Shown in pieces: positions 1 through 9,960 of a stretch of 64,000 nucleotides of DNA. Location: positions 66,520 through 130,519 of the forward strand of contig JAGVSR010000145.1 in the NCBI GenBank assembly GCA_019137195.1. The letters run 5' to 3'. Below the pieces are notes generated by a model. That model was given only the letters and a program-made list of their open reading frames with translations, did no database searches and was not told the origin of the DNA. How positions within the stretch are numbered: position 1 is the first letter of the stretch; each line of letters starts with the position of its first letter. This DNA is from Alphaproteobacteria bacterium. Lineage in GTDB: Bacteria; Pseudomonadota; Alphaproteobacteria; Rhizobiales; Hyphomicrobiaceae. The position numbers and the translations under genes were made by a program.

Positions 1-404
1 TTGCGCTGATCTTCATCGGCTTGCCGTTCATCGTGCGCACGGTGCAGCCGATCCTCGAGGATTTCGACACCGAGTTCGAAGAGGCCGCGGCCACTCTCGG
101 GGCCAGCCGCTGGCAGACGTTTCAGCGCGTCGTATTGCCGACGCTGCTTCCTGCGCTGCTCACCGGGTTCGCACTCGCCTTCGCCCGCGCCGTCGGCGAG
201 TACGGCTCGGTCATCTTCATCGCCGGCAATATCCCGATGGTGTCGGAGATCACGCCGCTCATGATCATCACCAAGCTCGAGCAGTACGACTACAAGGGCG
301 CCACCGCCATCGCCTCGGTGATGCTGGTCGTCTCGTTCTCGCTGCTGCTGGTCATCAACGGGCTACAAGCCTGGACCTCTCGCCGCCTTGGGAGTGCCAC
401 CTGA
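1..404 (+). CDS. cysT: Sulfate ABC transporter permease CysT (3' part only)
   Basis: This is the C-terminal part of an inner-membrane permease of the sulfate/thiosulfate importer; the gene enters from the left edge and is open in frame from base 3. The conserved permease loop that contacts the ATPase (EAA motif) is visible as [17 protein letters not shown], followed by a hydrophobic helix and the GEYGSV segment typical of CysT/CysU. Its stop codon overlaps the cysW start (ATGA), so the two are translationally coupled. The order permease-permease-ATPase matches cysTWA. The sulfate-binding protein gene would be expected upstream, outside the window. The call is firm; only the missing 5' end limits it. 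Confidence 0.93.
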   Translation, partial: ALIFIGLPFIVRTVQPILEDFDTEFEEAAATLGASRWQTFQRVVLPTLLPALLTGFALAFARAVGEYGSVIFIAGNIPMVSEITPLMIITKLEQYDYKGATAIASVMLVVSFSLLLVINGLQAWTSRRLGSAT

Positions 405-1299
405 TGACCGCCGCTGCAGCCACGACCCCTCTTGCGCATTCCGCCTCGGCGCGCCGGCTCGAGGCCAGTCTTGCGACCCGCGATCCCGGCTGGGTCAAGG
501 CAGTCGTGCTCACGGTCGGCCTCGGCTTCTTCGCCGTGTTCCTGCTCATGCCGCTGATTGCGGTGTTCCTTGAGGCGTTCCGCAAAGGCTGGCAAACGTA
601 CCTTGCCGCGCTCGTCGAGCCGGACGCACTGTCAGCCATCCGGCTTACCCTGCTCACAGCCGCAATCGCTGTGCCGCTGAACCTCGTGTTCGGCGTCGCT
701 GCGGCCTGGGCCGTTGCCAAGTTCGACTTTCGGGGCAAACAGCTCCTGATCAGCCTGATCGACCTCCCGTTCTCCGTGTCGCCGGTCGTCGCCGGGCTCA
801 TCTACGTTCTGGTCTTCGGCGCCCAGGGCTGGCTCGGGCCCTGGCTGTCGGACCACGACATCAGGATCGTCTTTGCCGTACCTGGCATCGTGTTGGCCAC
901 GGTGTTCGTAACCTTTCCGTTCATCGCCCGCGAGTTGATCCCGCTCATGCAGGCGCAGGGTCGCGACGAAGAGGAGGCGGCCGTCACGCTCGGCGCCTCC
1001 GGCTGGCAGACGTTCCGACGCGTAACGCTGCCGAACATCAAGTGGGCGCTGCTCTATGGCGTGATCCTCTGCAACGCGCGCGCGATGGGCGAGTTCGGTG
1101 CTGTCTCGGTGGTCTCCGGTCATATCCGGGGCGAAACGAACACCATGCCGCTGCACGTCGAGATCCTCTATAACGAGTACCAGTTCGCAGCCGCCTTTGC
1201 CGTGGCATCGCTGCTGGCGCTGCTGGCGCTGGTGACGCTCGCCGTCAAGACGTTTATCGAGCGGCGTGCCAAACGCGCCGGTGCCGAGGAGACCCCGAC

Positions 1300-1303
<4 letters not shown>
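404..1303 (+). CDS. cysW: Sulfate ABC transporter permease CysW
   Basis: Second transmembrane subunit of the sulfate/thiosulfate ABC importer, 299 residues, which is normal for CysW. After a short cytoplasmic N-terminus (about residues 1-45) there are about six membrane segments. The EAA loop [18 protein letters not shown] lies near residue 190 and is followed by the [19 protein letters not shown] stretch characteristic of CysW. The ATG overlaps the cysT stop and the gene's own stop overlaps the cysA start, so cysT, cysW and cysA form one coupled transcription unit. CysW pairs with CysT to form the channel energised by CysA. Confidence 0.95.
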
Positions 1304-2378
<1,075 letters not shown>

Positions 2379-2382
<4 letters not shown>

Positions 2383-3305
2383 ACTTCCAGCAATTGAGGC
2401 TTGTTCGCGAGACTGTGCGCCGCAACTTCAACCTGACCGAGGTCGCCAACGCGCTGCACACCTCGCAGTCGGGCGTTTCCAAGCACATCAAGGATCTCGA
2501 GGACGAGCTGGGCGTCGAGCTGTTTCAGCGCAAGGGCAAGCGACTTCTCGGCCTCACCGAGCCGGGCCGCGAGCTCGTCGGCATCGTCGAGCGCATTCTG
2601 CTCGATACCCAGAACATCAAGAAGCTCGGCGAGCAGTTCTCGAACCGCGACAAGGGGCAGCTCAGCGTCGCCACGACCCACACCCAGGCACGCTATGCGC
2701 TTCCCCCTGTCGTCACCGGCTTCAAGAAGGAGTTCCCCAAAGTGAGCCTCGTTCTGCACGAGGCGAGCCCGACCGAGATCGTATCGATGCTGCTGCAGGG
2801 GCAGGCGGATATCGGCATCGCCACCGAGGCACTGCAGGACGTGCCCGAGCTGGTAACCTTTGACTACTACTCCTGGCACCATGGCGTCATCGTGCCGGAG
2901 GGCCATCCATTCGCGGATATGAACGAAATCACGCTCGAGGCGATCGCCGAGCAACCGATCGTGACCTACCACCAGGGATTCACCGGCCGCAGCCGCATCG
3001 ACGTCGCGTTCGCCAGGGCGGGCCTCGAGCCCGAGATCGTGATGGAGGCGCTCGACGCCGACGTGATCAAGGCCTACGTGGAGCTTGGACTGGGCGTCGG
3101 CATCGTTGCGTCGATGGCGTTCGACGCGACTCGCGATCCTGCACTCAAGATGCTCGACGCCCGGCATCTATTCGCGGCCAACACGTCTCGCATCGCCGTC
3201 AGGCGCGGCAGCTATCTCCGCGGCTATGCCTATCGGTTCATGGAGCTCTGCTCGCCGAGCCTCACCGAGTCCGCCGTTCGCGCGAGCCTCGAGATCCCGA
3301 TTTGA
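2379..3305 (+). CDS. LysR-type regulator, CysB/Cbl-like
   Basis: A 308-residue LysR-family transcription regulator. The N-terminal winged helix-turn-helix includes [20 protein letters not shown] (about residues 18-37), whose SQSGVSKHI core is typical of CysB and Cbl. The remaining residues form a periplasmic-binding-protein-like effector domain, in which CysB-type proteins bind O-acetylserine or N-acetylserine. The ATG overlaps the cysA stop, so the regulator is probably transcribed with the transporter it is likely to control, a feedback arrangement. The link to sulfur control rests on family resemblance and operon context; whether it is CysB or Cbl cannot be decided from the sequence. Confidence 0.88.
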
Positions 3306-3485
3306 GCCCGTCCCGGCCGATCTAGCGCGGCACCCTGCTCGGTCCGCTCAGAGGCGAGGTGAGCAACCGACATCCTTTCGTAGTCGAGCCTCGTCGGCGA
3401 CGGCCCGGGGCGGTCCTGGATCACTCGCGTCGTACGACGCCGTCGGCATGCCACCTGCGGAATTGTTGCAGGCGTCGAACGGGGC

Positions 3486-4325
3486 TCAGCAGGACGTCTC
3501 GGCGGCGCATCGCGGGCAGGCGCCGGCGGAGGTTGTGCCGGCGCCCGACGAGCCGGGGCCAGCGGGCGAGCGGGGAATGGGCCAGCCGCAGCCCTTGCAG
3601 ATGACGTAGCCGCCGGGTGCGAGGCCGTGACCGACGGAGACGCGCTCGTCGAAGACGAAGCACTGGCCACGCCAGAGACTTTCATCGGCTGGCACCGTCT
3701 CGAGGTATTTCAAGATACCGCCTTCGAGGTGGTAAACCTCAGGGTAGCCCAAGGCCAGCATGTACGCGGACGCCTTCTCGCAGCGGATCCCGCCGGTGCA
3801 GAACATGGCGATCTTCTTGTGGCGCGTCGGGTCGAGATTACGCATCACGTAGTCCGGAAACTCGGTAAAGGCGCGCGTCGCGGGATCCGCCGCGCGCTCG
3901 AAGGTGCCGATGGCGTATTCGTAGTCGTTCCGGGTATCGAGCACGACGACGTCGGGATCGGAAATGAGCGCGTTCCAGTCTGCGGGCTTGACGTAGGTGC
4001 CGACGCGTCTGGTCGGGTCGGCCTCGGGGTGTCCGAAGGTCAGAATCTCGCGCTTCAGCTTCACCTTCATGCGCTTGAACGGATCGCGGTCGAACGTCGC
4101 CTCCTTGCTCACCAGGTCGGCGAAACGTGGATCAGAGCGCACATCGGCCAACAGCGCCGCGACGCCTTGCGCCGAGCCCGAGACGGTGGCGTTGATGCCC
4201 TCGGGCGCGACCAGGATTGTGCCCTTGATGGCGTTTCGTGCGCAGACGTCCGCGAGATGGGCTCGGAGTGCCGCGCCGTCGGCGACGGCGACGAACTTGT
4301 AGAAGGCGGTGATGGTGACGGTCAT
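3486..4325 (-). CDS. trhO: tRNA uridine(34) hydroxylase TrhO (rhodanese-like)
   Basis: Member of the YceA/TrhO family, which makes 5-hydroxyuridine at the wobble position of certain tRNAs using oxygen. About 279 residues. An N-terminal ferredoxin-like domain (residues 1-95, beginning VTITAFYKFVAV) is followed by a rhodanese domain with DTRNDYEYAIGTFERA and the active-site loop CTGGIRCEKA (near residue 176). The C-terminal tail carries two CxxC pairs (CKGC, CPRC), as the family does, but the spacer between them is rich in Gly, Ser and Ala and looks degenerate. The gene is monocistronic and faces the cys operon. The first ATG at 4325 fits the family N-terminus. Confidence 0.93.
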   Translation of the reverse strand: MTVTITAFYKFVAVADGAALRAHLADVCARNAIKGTILVAPEGINATVSGSAQGVAALLADVRSDPRFADLVSKEATFDRDPFKRMKVKLKREILTFGHPEADPTRRVGTYVKPADWNALISDPDVVVLDTRNDYEYAIGTFERAADPATRAFTEFPDYVMRNLDPTRHKKIAMFCTGGIRCEKASAYMLALGYPEVYHLEGGILKYLETVPADESLWRGQCFVFDERVSVGHGLAPGGYVICKGCGWPIPRSPAGPGSSGAGTTSAGACPRCAAETSC

Positions 4326-4519
4326 CTGCCGTTCCTAGCCGCGCGCGGCCCGGCTGTCACGCGTGCCGGCGTTGCGCGGGGCTCCCCGGCCCTCAAGCGC
4401 CTTCGGACTCGGCTCGCCGACGAGCGGGTGGCAAAAACCTGCGGGGCGAGCTAAGCCCGTGGCGTTCCGTCCTCCCTCTCGAGGGGGGGGAGACGAGCCT
4501 CTCTCATGCAGGATGACAC

Positions 4520-5626
4520 ATGCGCCGCCCGACGCTGACCCCGATCGTTGCCGGTCTCCCGGCGCTGGTGCCGTTCGTGGGACCGGAAGCGCAGGAGCGG
4601 GCGCGGGGGCGGCCGTTCAGGGCGCGTCTAGGTGCCAACGAGAGCCTATTCGGACCCAGCCCCAATGCGATCCGCGCCATGGTGGAGGCGTCCAGCGGCC
4701 AGTGGATGTACTCCGACCCCGAGAGCTTTGAGCTGCGCCATGCCATCGCCCGGCTGCACGGGCTTGCCGCTTCCAACATCGTCATCGGTGAGGGCATCGA
4801 CGGGCTCCTCGGCCTCGCGGTCAGGATGTGCGCGTCACCCGGCGAGACGGTCGTCACATCGGACGGCGCGTATCCGACCTTCAACTTCCACGTGGCGGCG
4901 CAGGGCGGGCGGCTGGTCAAAGTGCCCTTCCGTGACGACCGCGAGGATCTTGCGCGGCTCCTCGACACGGCGATCAAGGAGCGGGCACGCATCCTTTACG
5001 TGTCGAACCCCAACAATCCGATGGGGACTTGGTGGAGCGCGCGCGACCTCGACGACCTCATCTCCAATCTGCCCGACGGCCTCCTCCTCTGCCTCGACGA
5101 GGCCTATTGCGATACGGCGCCTACGGATGCAGTGCCGGCGATCGATGTGGGCAACCCGCAGGTCCTTCGCTTCCGCACGTTCTCCAAGGCCTATGGGCTC
5201 GCCGGCGCGCGCATCGGCTATGCGGCCGGCGAGGCGGGCCTCATCGCCGTGTTCGAGAAGGTTAGGAACCACTACGGAATCAACCGCGTGGGACAGATCG
5301 GCGTGCTGGCAGCGGTCGAGGACCAGGGCTGGCTCCAGCACGCGGTGGGACTCATCGCGCGAGCGCGCGATCGTCTGGCGTCGGTTGCCCACGACAACGG
5401 CTTGGTCCCGATCCCCTCCGGTGCCAACTTCGTGACCATGGACTGCGGCCGCGACGGCGCCTTCGCCAGACGCGTGCTCGACGAGGTACTTCTGCGCGAC
5501 GTGTTTGCGAGGAAGCCCGGGGTCGTCCCGCTCGACCGTTGCATTCGCGTTTCGTGCGGTCGCGACGAGGATCTCGACGTGTTCGCCGCGGTGCTACCGG
5601 AGGCGCTGGCGGCAGCGCGGGGCTGA
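4520..5626 (+). CDS. Class I/II PLP aminotransferase, histidinol-phosphate aminotransferase-like
   Basis: A 368-residue fold-type I PLP enzyme. It has the family landmarks LGANESLFGPSP (N-terminal substrate loop), VSNPNNPMGTW, LDEAYCD (aspartate contacting the PLP ring nitrogen), the Schiff-base lysine in FRTFSKAYGLAGARIGY, and a C-terminal CIRVSCG holding the carboxylate-binding arginine. These most resemble HisC and related aminotransferases. No other his gene is nearby, so the physiological substrate is open; it could be a HisC paralogue acting on aromatic or other amino acids. It diverges from trhO and is followed by a gap of almost 300 bases before folE. Confidence 0.85.
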   Translation: MRRPTLTPIVAGLPALVPFVGPEAQERARGRPFRARLGANESLFGPSPNAIRAMVEASSGQWMYSDPESFELRHAIARLHGLAASNIVIGEGIDGLLGLAVRMCASPGETVVTSDGAYPTFNFHVAAQGGRLVKVPFRDDREDLARLLDTAIKERARILYVSNPNNPMGTWWSARDLDDLISNLPDGLLLCLDEAYCDTAPTDAVPAIDVGNPQVLRFRTFSKAYGLAGARIGYAAGEAGLIAVFEKVRNHYGINRVGQIGVLAAVEDQGWLQHAVGLIARARDRLASVAHDNGLVPIPSGANFVTMDCGRDGAFARRVLDEVLLRDVFARKPGVVPLDRCIRVSCGRDEDLDVFAAVLPEALAAARG

Positions 5627-5923
5627 CCCCATTTGCCCACACACGCTCGTCCCGCAAGAAACTCTGTTTGCCGAGGCAAGAAAAATTGAGCATCGGCCCG
5701 GAGCAAGTGTGCTAAGACGTGCCGAGAGCGTTGCCGCTTTTCTTCGATTTGCGTCGCCACTCCAGTCCTTTGCGCTGGCGTGCCTGTCGCCGGAAACGCG
5801 GTTCCCGCCGCTCCGAAGGCGCGCCGGGGCGCTCCGCTCCCGGCGGGTTGAACCGGTCGCGGCGGGGTTGCGTATCGGGCTTAGAACGCCGGGCCCGAGC
5901 CATGACACGATCCTAACGAGACC

Positions 5924-6526
5924 ATGACCAAGCTTCTCAAGCCTGCCCAACCCGACATCAAGCGCCCGACTCGGGCCGAGGCCGAGGAGGCCGTGCGGAC
6001 GCTACTCCGTTATGCCGGCGACAATCCCGATCGCGACGGATTGCACGAGACGCCAAAGCGCGTCGTGAAGGCGTTCGACGAGCATTATCGCGGCTACAGC
6101 GAAGACCCCGAGGCGATCCTCAAGAAGACCTTCGAGGAGACCGCGGGCTACGACGAGATGATCGTCCTCAGGGGCATCCGCTTCGAGAGCCATTGCGAGC
6201 ACCACCTCGAGCCGATCATCGGTCGGGCATGGGTGGCCTACATCCCGAACGGGCGCGTGGTCGGCATCTCGAAGCTGGCGCGCGTGGTGCAGGCTTTCGC
6301 CAAGCGGCTGCAAATCCAGGAGAAGATGACGGCGCAGATTGCCAACATCATTCAGGAGGTGCTGCAGCCGCAGGGTGTCGGCGTGGTGATCAAGGCTGAG
6401 CACATGTGCATGACGACGCGGGGGGTCATGAAGCCCGGCACCGATCTCGTCACCAGCCGCATGCTCGGCATTTTTCGCGACAGTGCGATCACGAGGCAGG
6501 AATTCCTGTCGATGATCGTCGACTGA
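5924..6526 (+). CDS. folE: GTP cyclohydrolase I FolE
   Basis: Converts GTP to 7,8-dihydroneopterin triphosphate, the first step of folate (and queuosine precursor) synthesis. The 200-residue length is standard. Zinc and substrate residues are recognisable in [20 protein letters not shown] and in [15 protein letters not shown]. The core helix [22 protein letters not shown] is also typical. The ATG at 5924 follows a non-coding stretch of almost 300 bases that appears to be its own promoter region; no riboswitch was recognised there. It converges on the downstream minus-strand operon. Confidence 0.96.
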   Translation: MTKLLKPAQPDIKRPTRAEAEEAVRTLLRYAGDNPDRDGLHETPKRVVKAFDEHYRGYSEDPEAILKKTFEETAGYDEMIVLRGIRFESHCEHHLEPIIGRAWVAYIPNGRVVGISKLARVVQAFAKRLQIQEKMTAQIANIIQEVLQPQGVGVVIKAEHMCMTTRGVMKPGTDLVTSRMLGIFRDSAITRQEFLSMIVD

Positions 6527-6578
6527 AGGAGGGGCAAGGCCGGACACGGCCGCCCACGCCTGATCCTTGAGGCGGCAA

Positions 6579-8198
6579 CTACCTCACCCACACCTCGACG
6601 CGGCGGTTCAAGGCCCGGCGCGGGCCGTCATGGCAGGCGACCGGGGCGAGCGGGCCGTAGCCTTTCGTTATAACGGCATTTTGCGAGATCTTACCGCCAG
6701 CCGCAGCGAGAAGGGCGGTCCGGACCAGATTGGCGCGGCGTAGCGAGACGCTTTCGTTGGCGGAGAAGCGGCCGTCGTTGTCGGTGAACCCTACGAGCAC
6801 GACCGTCTTGCCGGCGCCGGCCGGTCCCTGCATGTACTCGGCCAGACGCAGGAGGTCGAGACGCGACTGCGGCGCCAGCTCTGCCGCACCGCCCGTAAAG
6901 CGGAAAGTGAGCGACAGCCGCCTTGCACCTTTCAAGTCGGCCAAGAGCTTCTTCATCTCGGCCATGTCGAAGCTCTGGCCCGACATGTTGAGCGCAAATA
7001 CCATACGCTCGGGTTGCTCGTCGAAGGAGAGAGCATCGATCTGCTCATCGACGAACTCGAGGCCTGAGATGGTCTCCTGGGCATCGCGGGAGAGCGCATA
7101 GCGCAGGAAGCCGCGGGCCGCGGGCTGGTCCAGGAAACCGCCAGTATAAAAATAGAGTTGCCGGGAGAGCGGATACTCGCCTGACTTGACGGTGAAGGGC
7201 GTCGGCCTCGTTATGAGACCGCACGAGCCCTCAATGTTGAGCTTCTTGGCGCTGCGTGTGAGGGCGAAGGAGACGATGCCGATTCCGTTCGGATCGCGTG
7301 CGACCGCATCGGCGACATCGACCTCGGTCGGGAGGTCCCTGGCCGCTGGTGCGGGGCTCTTGCCCGCGAGCAGCGCCGACGCGAGCACCTCTCCGGCACT
7401 GCTCGCCTTGGAGGCCGTATAGATGGCGATCCTCCCGCCCGGCATGCCAGCCTCGGCCCAGGTCGTGATCTCGCCCGAAAAGATCTTGACCAGCGTATCC
7501 TCGGCAATTGCCGAAAGCGGGTTCTCGACCGGCACGATTACGGCGAGGCCGTCGGTGCCGATGACATGCTGGGTCTGCGGGCCACGCATGTCCGGCGCGA
7601 CGGAGGACAGGAGAGCCACCTCTGCGTCGGTGATGGGGCGATCCGCAATGCCGATTGCTGCCTTGCCGGCGCCGAGGGCGGTGAAGGCCGAGCTCTCGCC
7701 GGACGACGCAACCGAGACTGTGGCGAGCTCCGCACCGGCCGCATCGGCGATGCGGAAGCGGCTCTCTCCCAACGCCGCACCGACGACGCGCTCGGTGCTC
7801 GCGCCGAGGCTCGCCGCATAGCCCCGGACGAGGGCCGGAACGAGCTCACGCGCAACGGGGCTTGCGCCCTCGATGGCGACCCGGCCGGGGCTCGCGGGAT
7901 CGAGAGGCTCGGGCGGCAACACCGAGGAGGTTATGCGGCGCGTGCAGTTCTCTCCGACGCATTCGAAGCGAGTGGCGTCGAAGCTCATCTCGCCAACGGA
8001 CGGCGCCTCGATGACGTAGGTGGCGCCGTCAAAGGACTTCAGCTCGCCCGAGACCTCGAGCCCGCCGCCCCTGACGCGGATCAGCACCTCGCCCGCCGAG
8101 GCCGAGGCAGAAGAGGCGAGCAAGGCAAGAGACACCGCGCCGACGAGTATGCTCGTCGTCCTGGTCATGCCCGCTACGAGAGGAGGAGGCGTTCGCAT
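6579..8198 (-). CDS. PstS-like / OmpA fusion envelope protein (copy 2, last gene of SrfB/SrfC operon)
   Basis: A 539-residue exported protein with three parts. A signal peptide (residues 10-36, after TRTTSILVGAVSLALL) leads to a short N-terminal domain with the phrase GELKSFDGATYVIEAP and a Cys pair (CVGENC). A periplasmic phosphate-binding-protein-like domain spans about residues 100-370, with IGTDGLAVIVP, KIFSGEITTWAEAG and DPNGIGIVSFAL as in PstS. A C-terminal OmpA-like peptidoglycan-binding domain follows (about 430-539, with VLVGFTDNDG and NRRVEVWVR). It is paralogous to the gene at 15778-17538. AGGAGA lies 6 bases before the ATG, and the upstream gene ends 3 bases earlier. No pstCAB genes are present, so a role in phosphate import is unlikely; a sensor or anchor role is inferred. 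Confidence 0.82.
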   Translation of the reverse strand: MRTPPPLVAGMTRTTSILVGAVSLALLASSASASAGEVLIRVRGGGLEVSGELKSFDGATYVIEAPSVGEMSFDATRFECVGENCTRRITSSVLPPEPLDPASPGRVAIEGASPVARELVPALVRGYAASLGASTERVVGAALGESRFRIADAAGAELATVSVASSGESSAFTALGAGKAAIGIADRPITDAEVALLSSVAPDMRGPQTQHVIGTDGLAVIVPVENPLSAIAEDTLVKIFSGEITTWAEAGMPGGRIAIYTASKASSAGEVLASALLAGKSPAPAARDLPTEVDVADAVARDPNGIGIVSFALTRSAKKLNIEGSCGLITRPTPFTVKSGEYPLSRQLYFYTGGFLDQPAARGFLRYALSRDAQETISGLEFVDEQIDALSFDEQPERMVFALNMSGQSFDMAEMKKLLADLKGARRLSLTFRFTGGAAELAPQSRLDLLRLAEYMQGPAGAGKTVVLVGFTDNDGRFSANESVSLRRANLVRTALLAAAGGKISQNAVITKGYGPLAPVACHDGPRRALNRRVEVWVR

Positions 8199-8201
8199 CG
8201 G

Positions 8202-9911
8202 CTATCTCCTCACCTTGAGGCCAGGCAGCGCGTTTCTCGCCATCCGGAGATCGGGTCCGAGAGTCACGTCGCACGGCACGGATGCGATGCGACCCGGCTC
8301 GCTCGTGACCAGCTTGCCACGCGCAAGGATACCGACGCGGAACGGCACCTCGGCATTCGATGCCGAGCCGCAGGCCACCTTGGAGACATTGTCGCCGCGC
8401 GTGGCATAGTCGAGCGCCATGTCGACGGCGCCGGCGATCTGATCGTCGCGATGGAAGAACGTGTAGACCTCGAGCTTGTCACCGCTCCCGCGCCCGTCGT
8501 CGCTGGACGACAGGAAGCCGCGACCCTTGGCTCCGTTCTCGGTATCCTTGACGGCGGCAGCGAGCGAGCCCGGTGCGCCTTCATGAACGTGGCCACGCTG
8601 CCCGGCCTCGGCCGCGTATTCGAAGGCGTGGAGATCGAGGTTGACGGGGGCATGCCAGACAACAGCGACCTTGGACACGCGGGCGAGATCCTTGGCGACG
8701 ACAGGGACGGTCCTGGCGCGGCCGTCGGCAAAACGTACCTCGACCGGGCTCGCGTCGCCCGCGAAGCAATCGAATACGAGGCTCGCAGAGCCACTCGAAT
8801 CCAGGCGCCGCACGAGCACGGCACCGCCGTACGCGAGGCTTATGTCCTCGTCCTTGTAGCAGGGTGCGTCGATGGCGATGCTCATACGTCCGCCGTCGAG
8901 GGCGTCGGTCGTAATCGAGGGCTTGTCGCAGACTGGTGCCGTGGCCGAAACGGCTGGGGCCGCCACGGCGGCCGCCGTCGTCGCCGGCTTGGCATCGTCG
9001 GGTGCCAGCGAGCCCGAGCGGGTGCCTGTCGCGGACGGGGGCTCAATGGCATGAGCGCCCGGACTCGCTGCAGACGCCTCGCGGGGCGGGGCCATTTGCG
9101 ACTTCAGGACCGATACTCCGGCGTAGCCGGCCACGACGGCCGCAAGGACGGCAAGAGCTGGCCAAAGTCGGCCGCGAGACGATCGGCCGGCAGCCTTGAC
9201 CGTTTGCCAATCGACGTCCCGCGGCTCGGCCTGGGGCGGCAGAGCAGACCTTCGCTCCGGCAGGTCCTGCCCCACAACTGTCAGTGCGGTCTCAGCCGTG
9301 GCGACGCGAGCTGGTGTCCCAGGCGCCGCCGTCGAAGCCGGGCCAGGGTCGCCGCTATCGATACGTATCGGGTTGCCGGCGTCGACGTGGCCGGCGAGGA
9401 CCGCCTCGATCGAGGGTGACGACTCGCCCGGCTTGTGGGCGCTTCCGTCGAGCGAGGGCAACTCGAGAAGCTCGGAGAGGCGCATCGAGGAGGCCGGCTT
9501 TCCAGAGGGAGCTGGGTCGTCACCTGCGGATCCAGCACCCTTACGACCGCCGGCCACCTTGCGCCGCTTCGGTTGCGCGAGCGGCGCCACGCTGGGCCAC
9601 AGGAACTCGCCCCTGACCTCGACGGCCGGGATCTCGATGACCACGGGCGTTCCGGCCAGGAGATTTGGATCGGATACAACGTCAGGGCCAGCCACGAGCT
9701 CGACGCCGTCGACGGTCTGGCGTACGGCGACCGGAACGAGGCTTATCGCGCGCGCGGCGCGCAGGCCGCCCTCGACGATCCGGCCGTCGACCGGCTTCAG
9801 CCGGAAGAGCGCGTTCTCCGGCATCCTGTCGACACCGTGGATGAGGATGACGGCATGACCGCCCTGCGGACGGCTCTCGTCCTCGTACGCTTCGACAAAC
9901 ACTCGCTGCAC
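8202..9911 (-). CDS. Single-pass envelope protein with both operon-specific domains (unrecognised function)
   Basis: About 569 residues; no named family recognised. Residues 1-110 form an all-beta-looking domain containing VEAYEDESRPQGGHAVIL and ending GEFLWPSVAP. It matches the start of the protein at 19483-21369. After a charged and Pro/Ser-rich cytoplasmic linker there is one membrane helix (near residue 250, LAVLAAVVAGYAGVSVL), then a periplasmic region. From about residue 325 to the end lies a second domain (VNLDLHAFEYAA, DKLEVYTFFH, ending LPGLKVRR) matching the C-terminus of the protein at 17551-19428. I chose the GTG at 9911, preceded by GAGGGGAAG, because the homologous N-terminus begins at the same point; an in-frame ATG at 9935 lacks a clear ribosome site. 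Confidence 0.78.
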   Translation of the reverse strand: MQRVFVEAYEDESRPQGGHAVILIHGVDRMPENALFRLKPVDGRIVEGGLRAARAISLVPVAVRQTVDGVELVAGPDVVSDPNLLAGTPVVIEIPAVEVRGEFLWPSVAPLAQPKRRKVAGGRKGAGSAGDDPAPSGKPASSMRLSELLELPSLDGSAHKPGESSPSIEAVLAGHVDAGNPIRIDSGDPGPASTAAPGTPARVATAETALTVVGQDLPERRSALPPQAEPRDVDWQTVKAAGRSSRGRLWPALAVLAAVVAGYAGVSVLKSQMAPPREASAASPGAHAIEPPSATGTRSGSLAPDDAKPATTAAAVAAPAVSATAPVCDKPSITTDALDGGRMSIAIDAPCYKDEDISLAYGGAVLVRRLDSSGSASLVFDCFAGDASPVEVRFADGRARTVPVVAKDLARVSKVAVVWHAPVNLDLHAFEYAAEAGQRGHVHEGAPGSLAAAVKDTENGAKGRGFLSSSDDGRGSGDKLEVYTFFHRDDQIAGAVDMALDYATRGDNVSKVACGSASNAEVPFRVGILARGKLVTSEPGRIASVPCDVTLGPDLRMARNALPGLKVRR

Positions 9912-9960
9912 TGCGGCTCTTCCCCTCAATTCCATGACATGCCGGGCGGCCGACCGCGGC

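Noticed and set aside
5627..5923. Looked for a riboswitch ahead of folE
   Set aside because: No known conserved aptamer pattern found in the roughly 300-base leader.
6579..8198. Considered a true phosphate transporter binding protein
   Set aside because: No permease or ATPase genes nearby, and an OmpA cell-wall-binding domain is fused to it.
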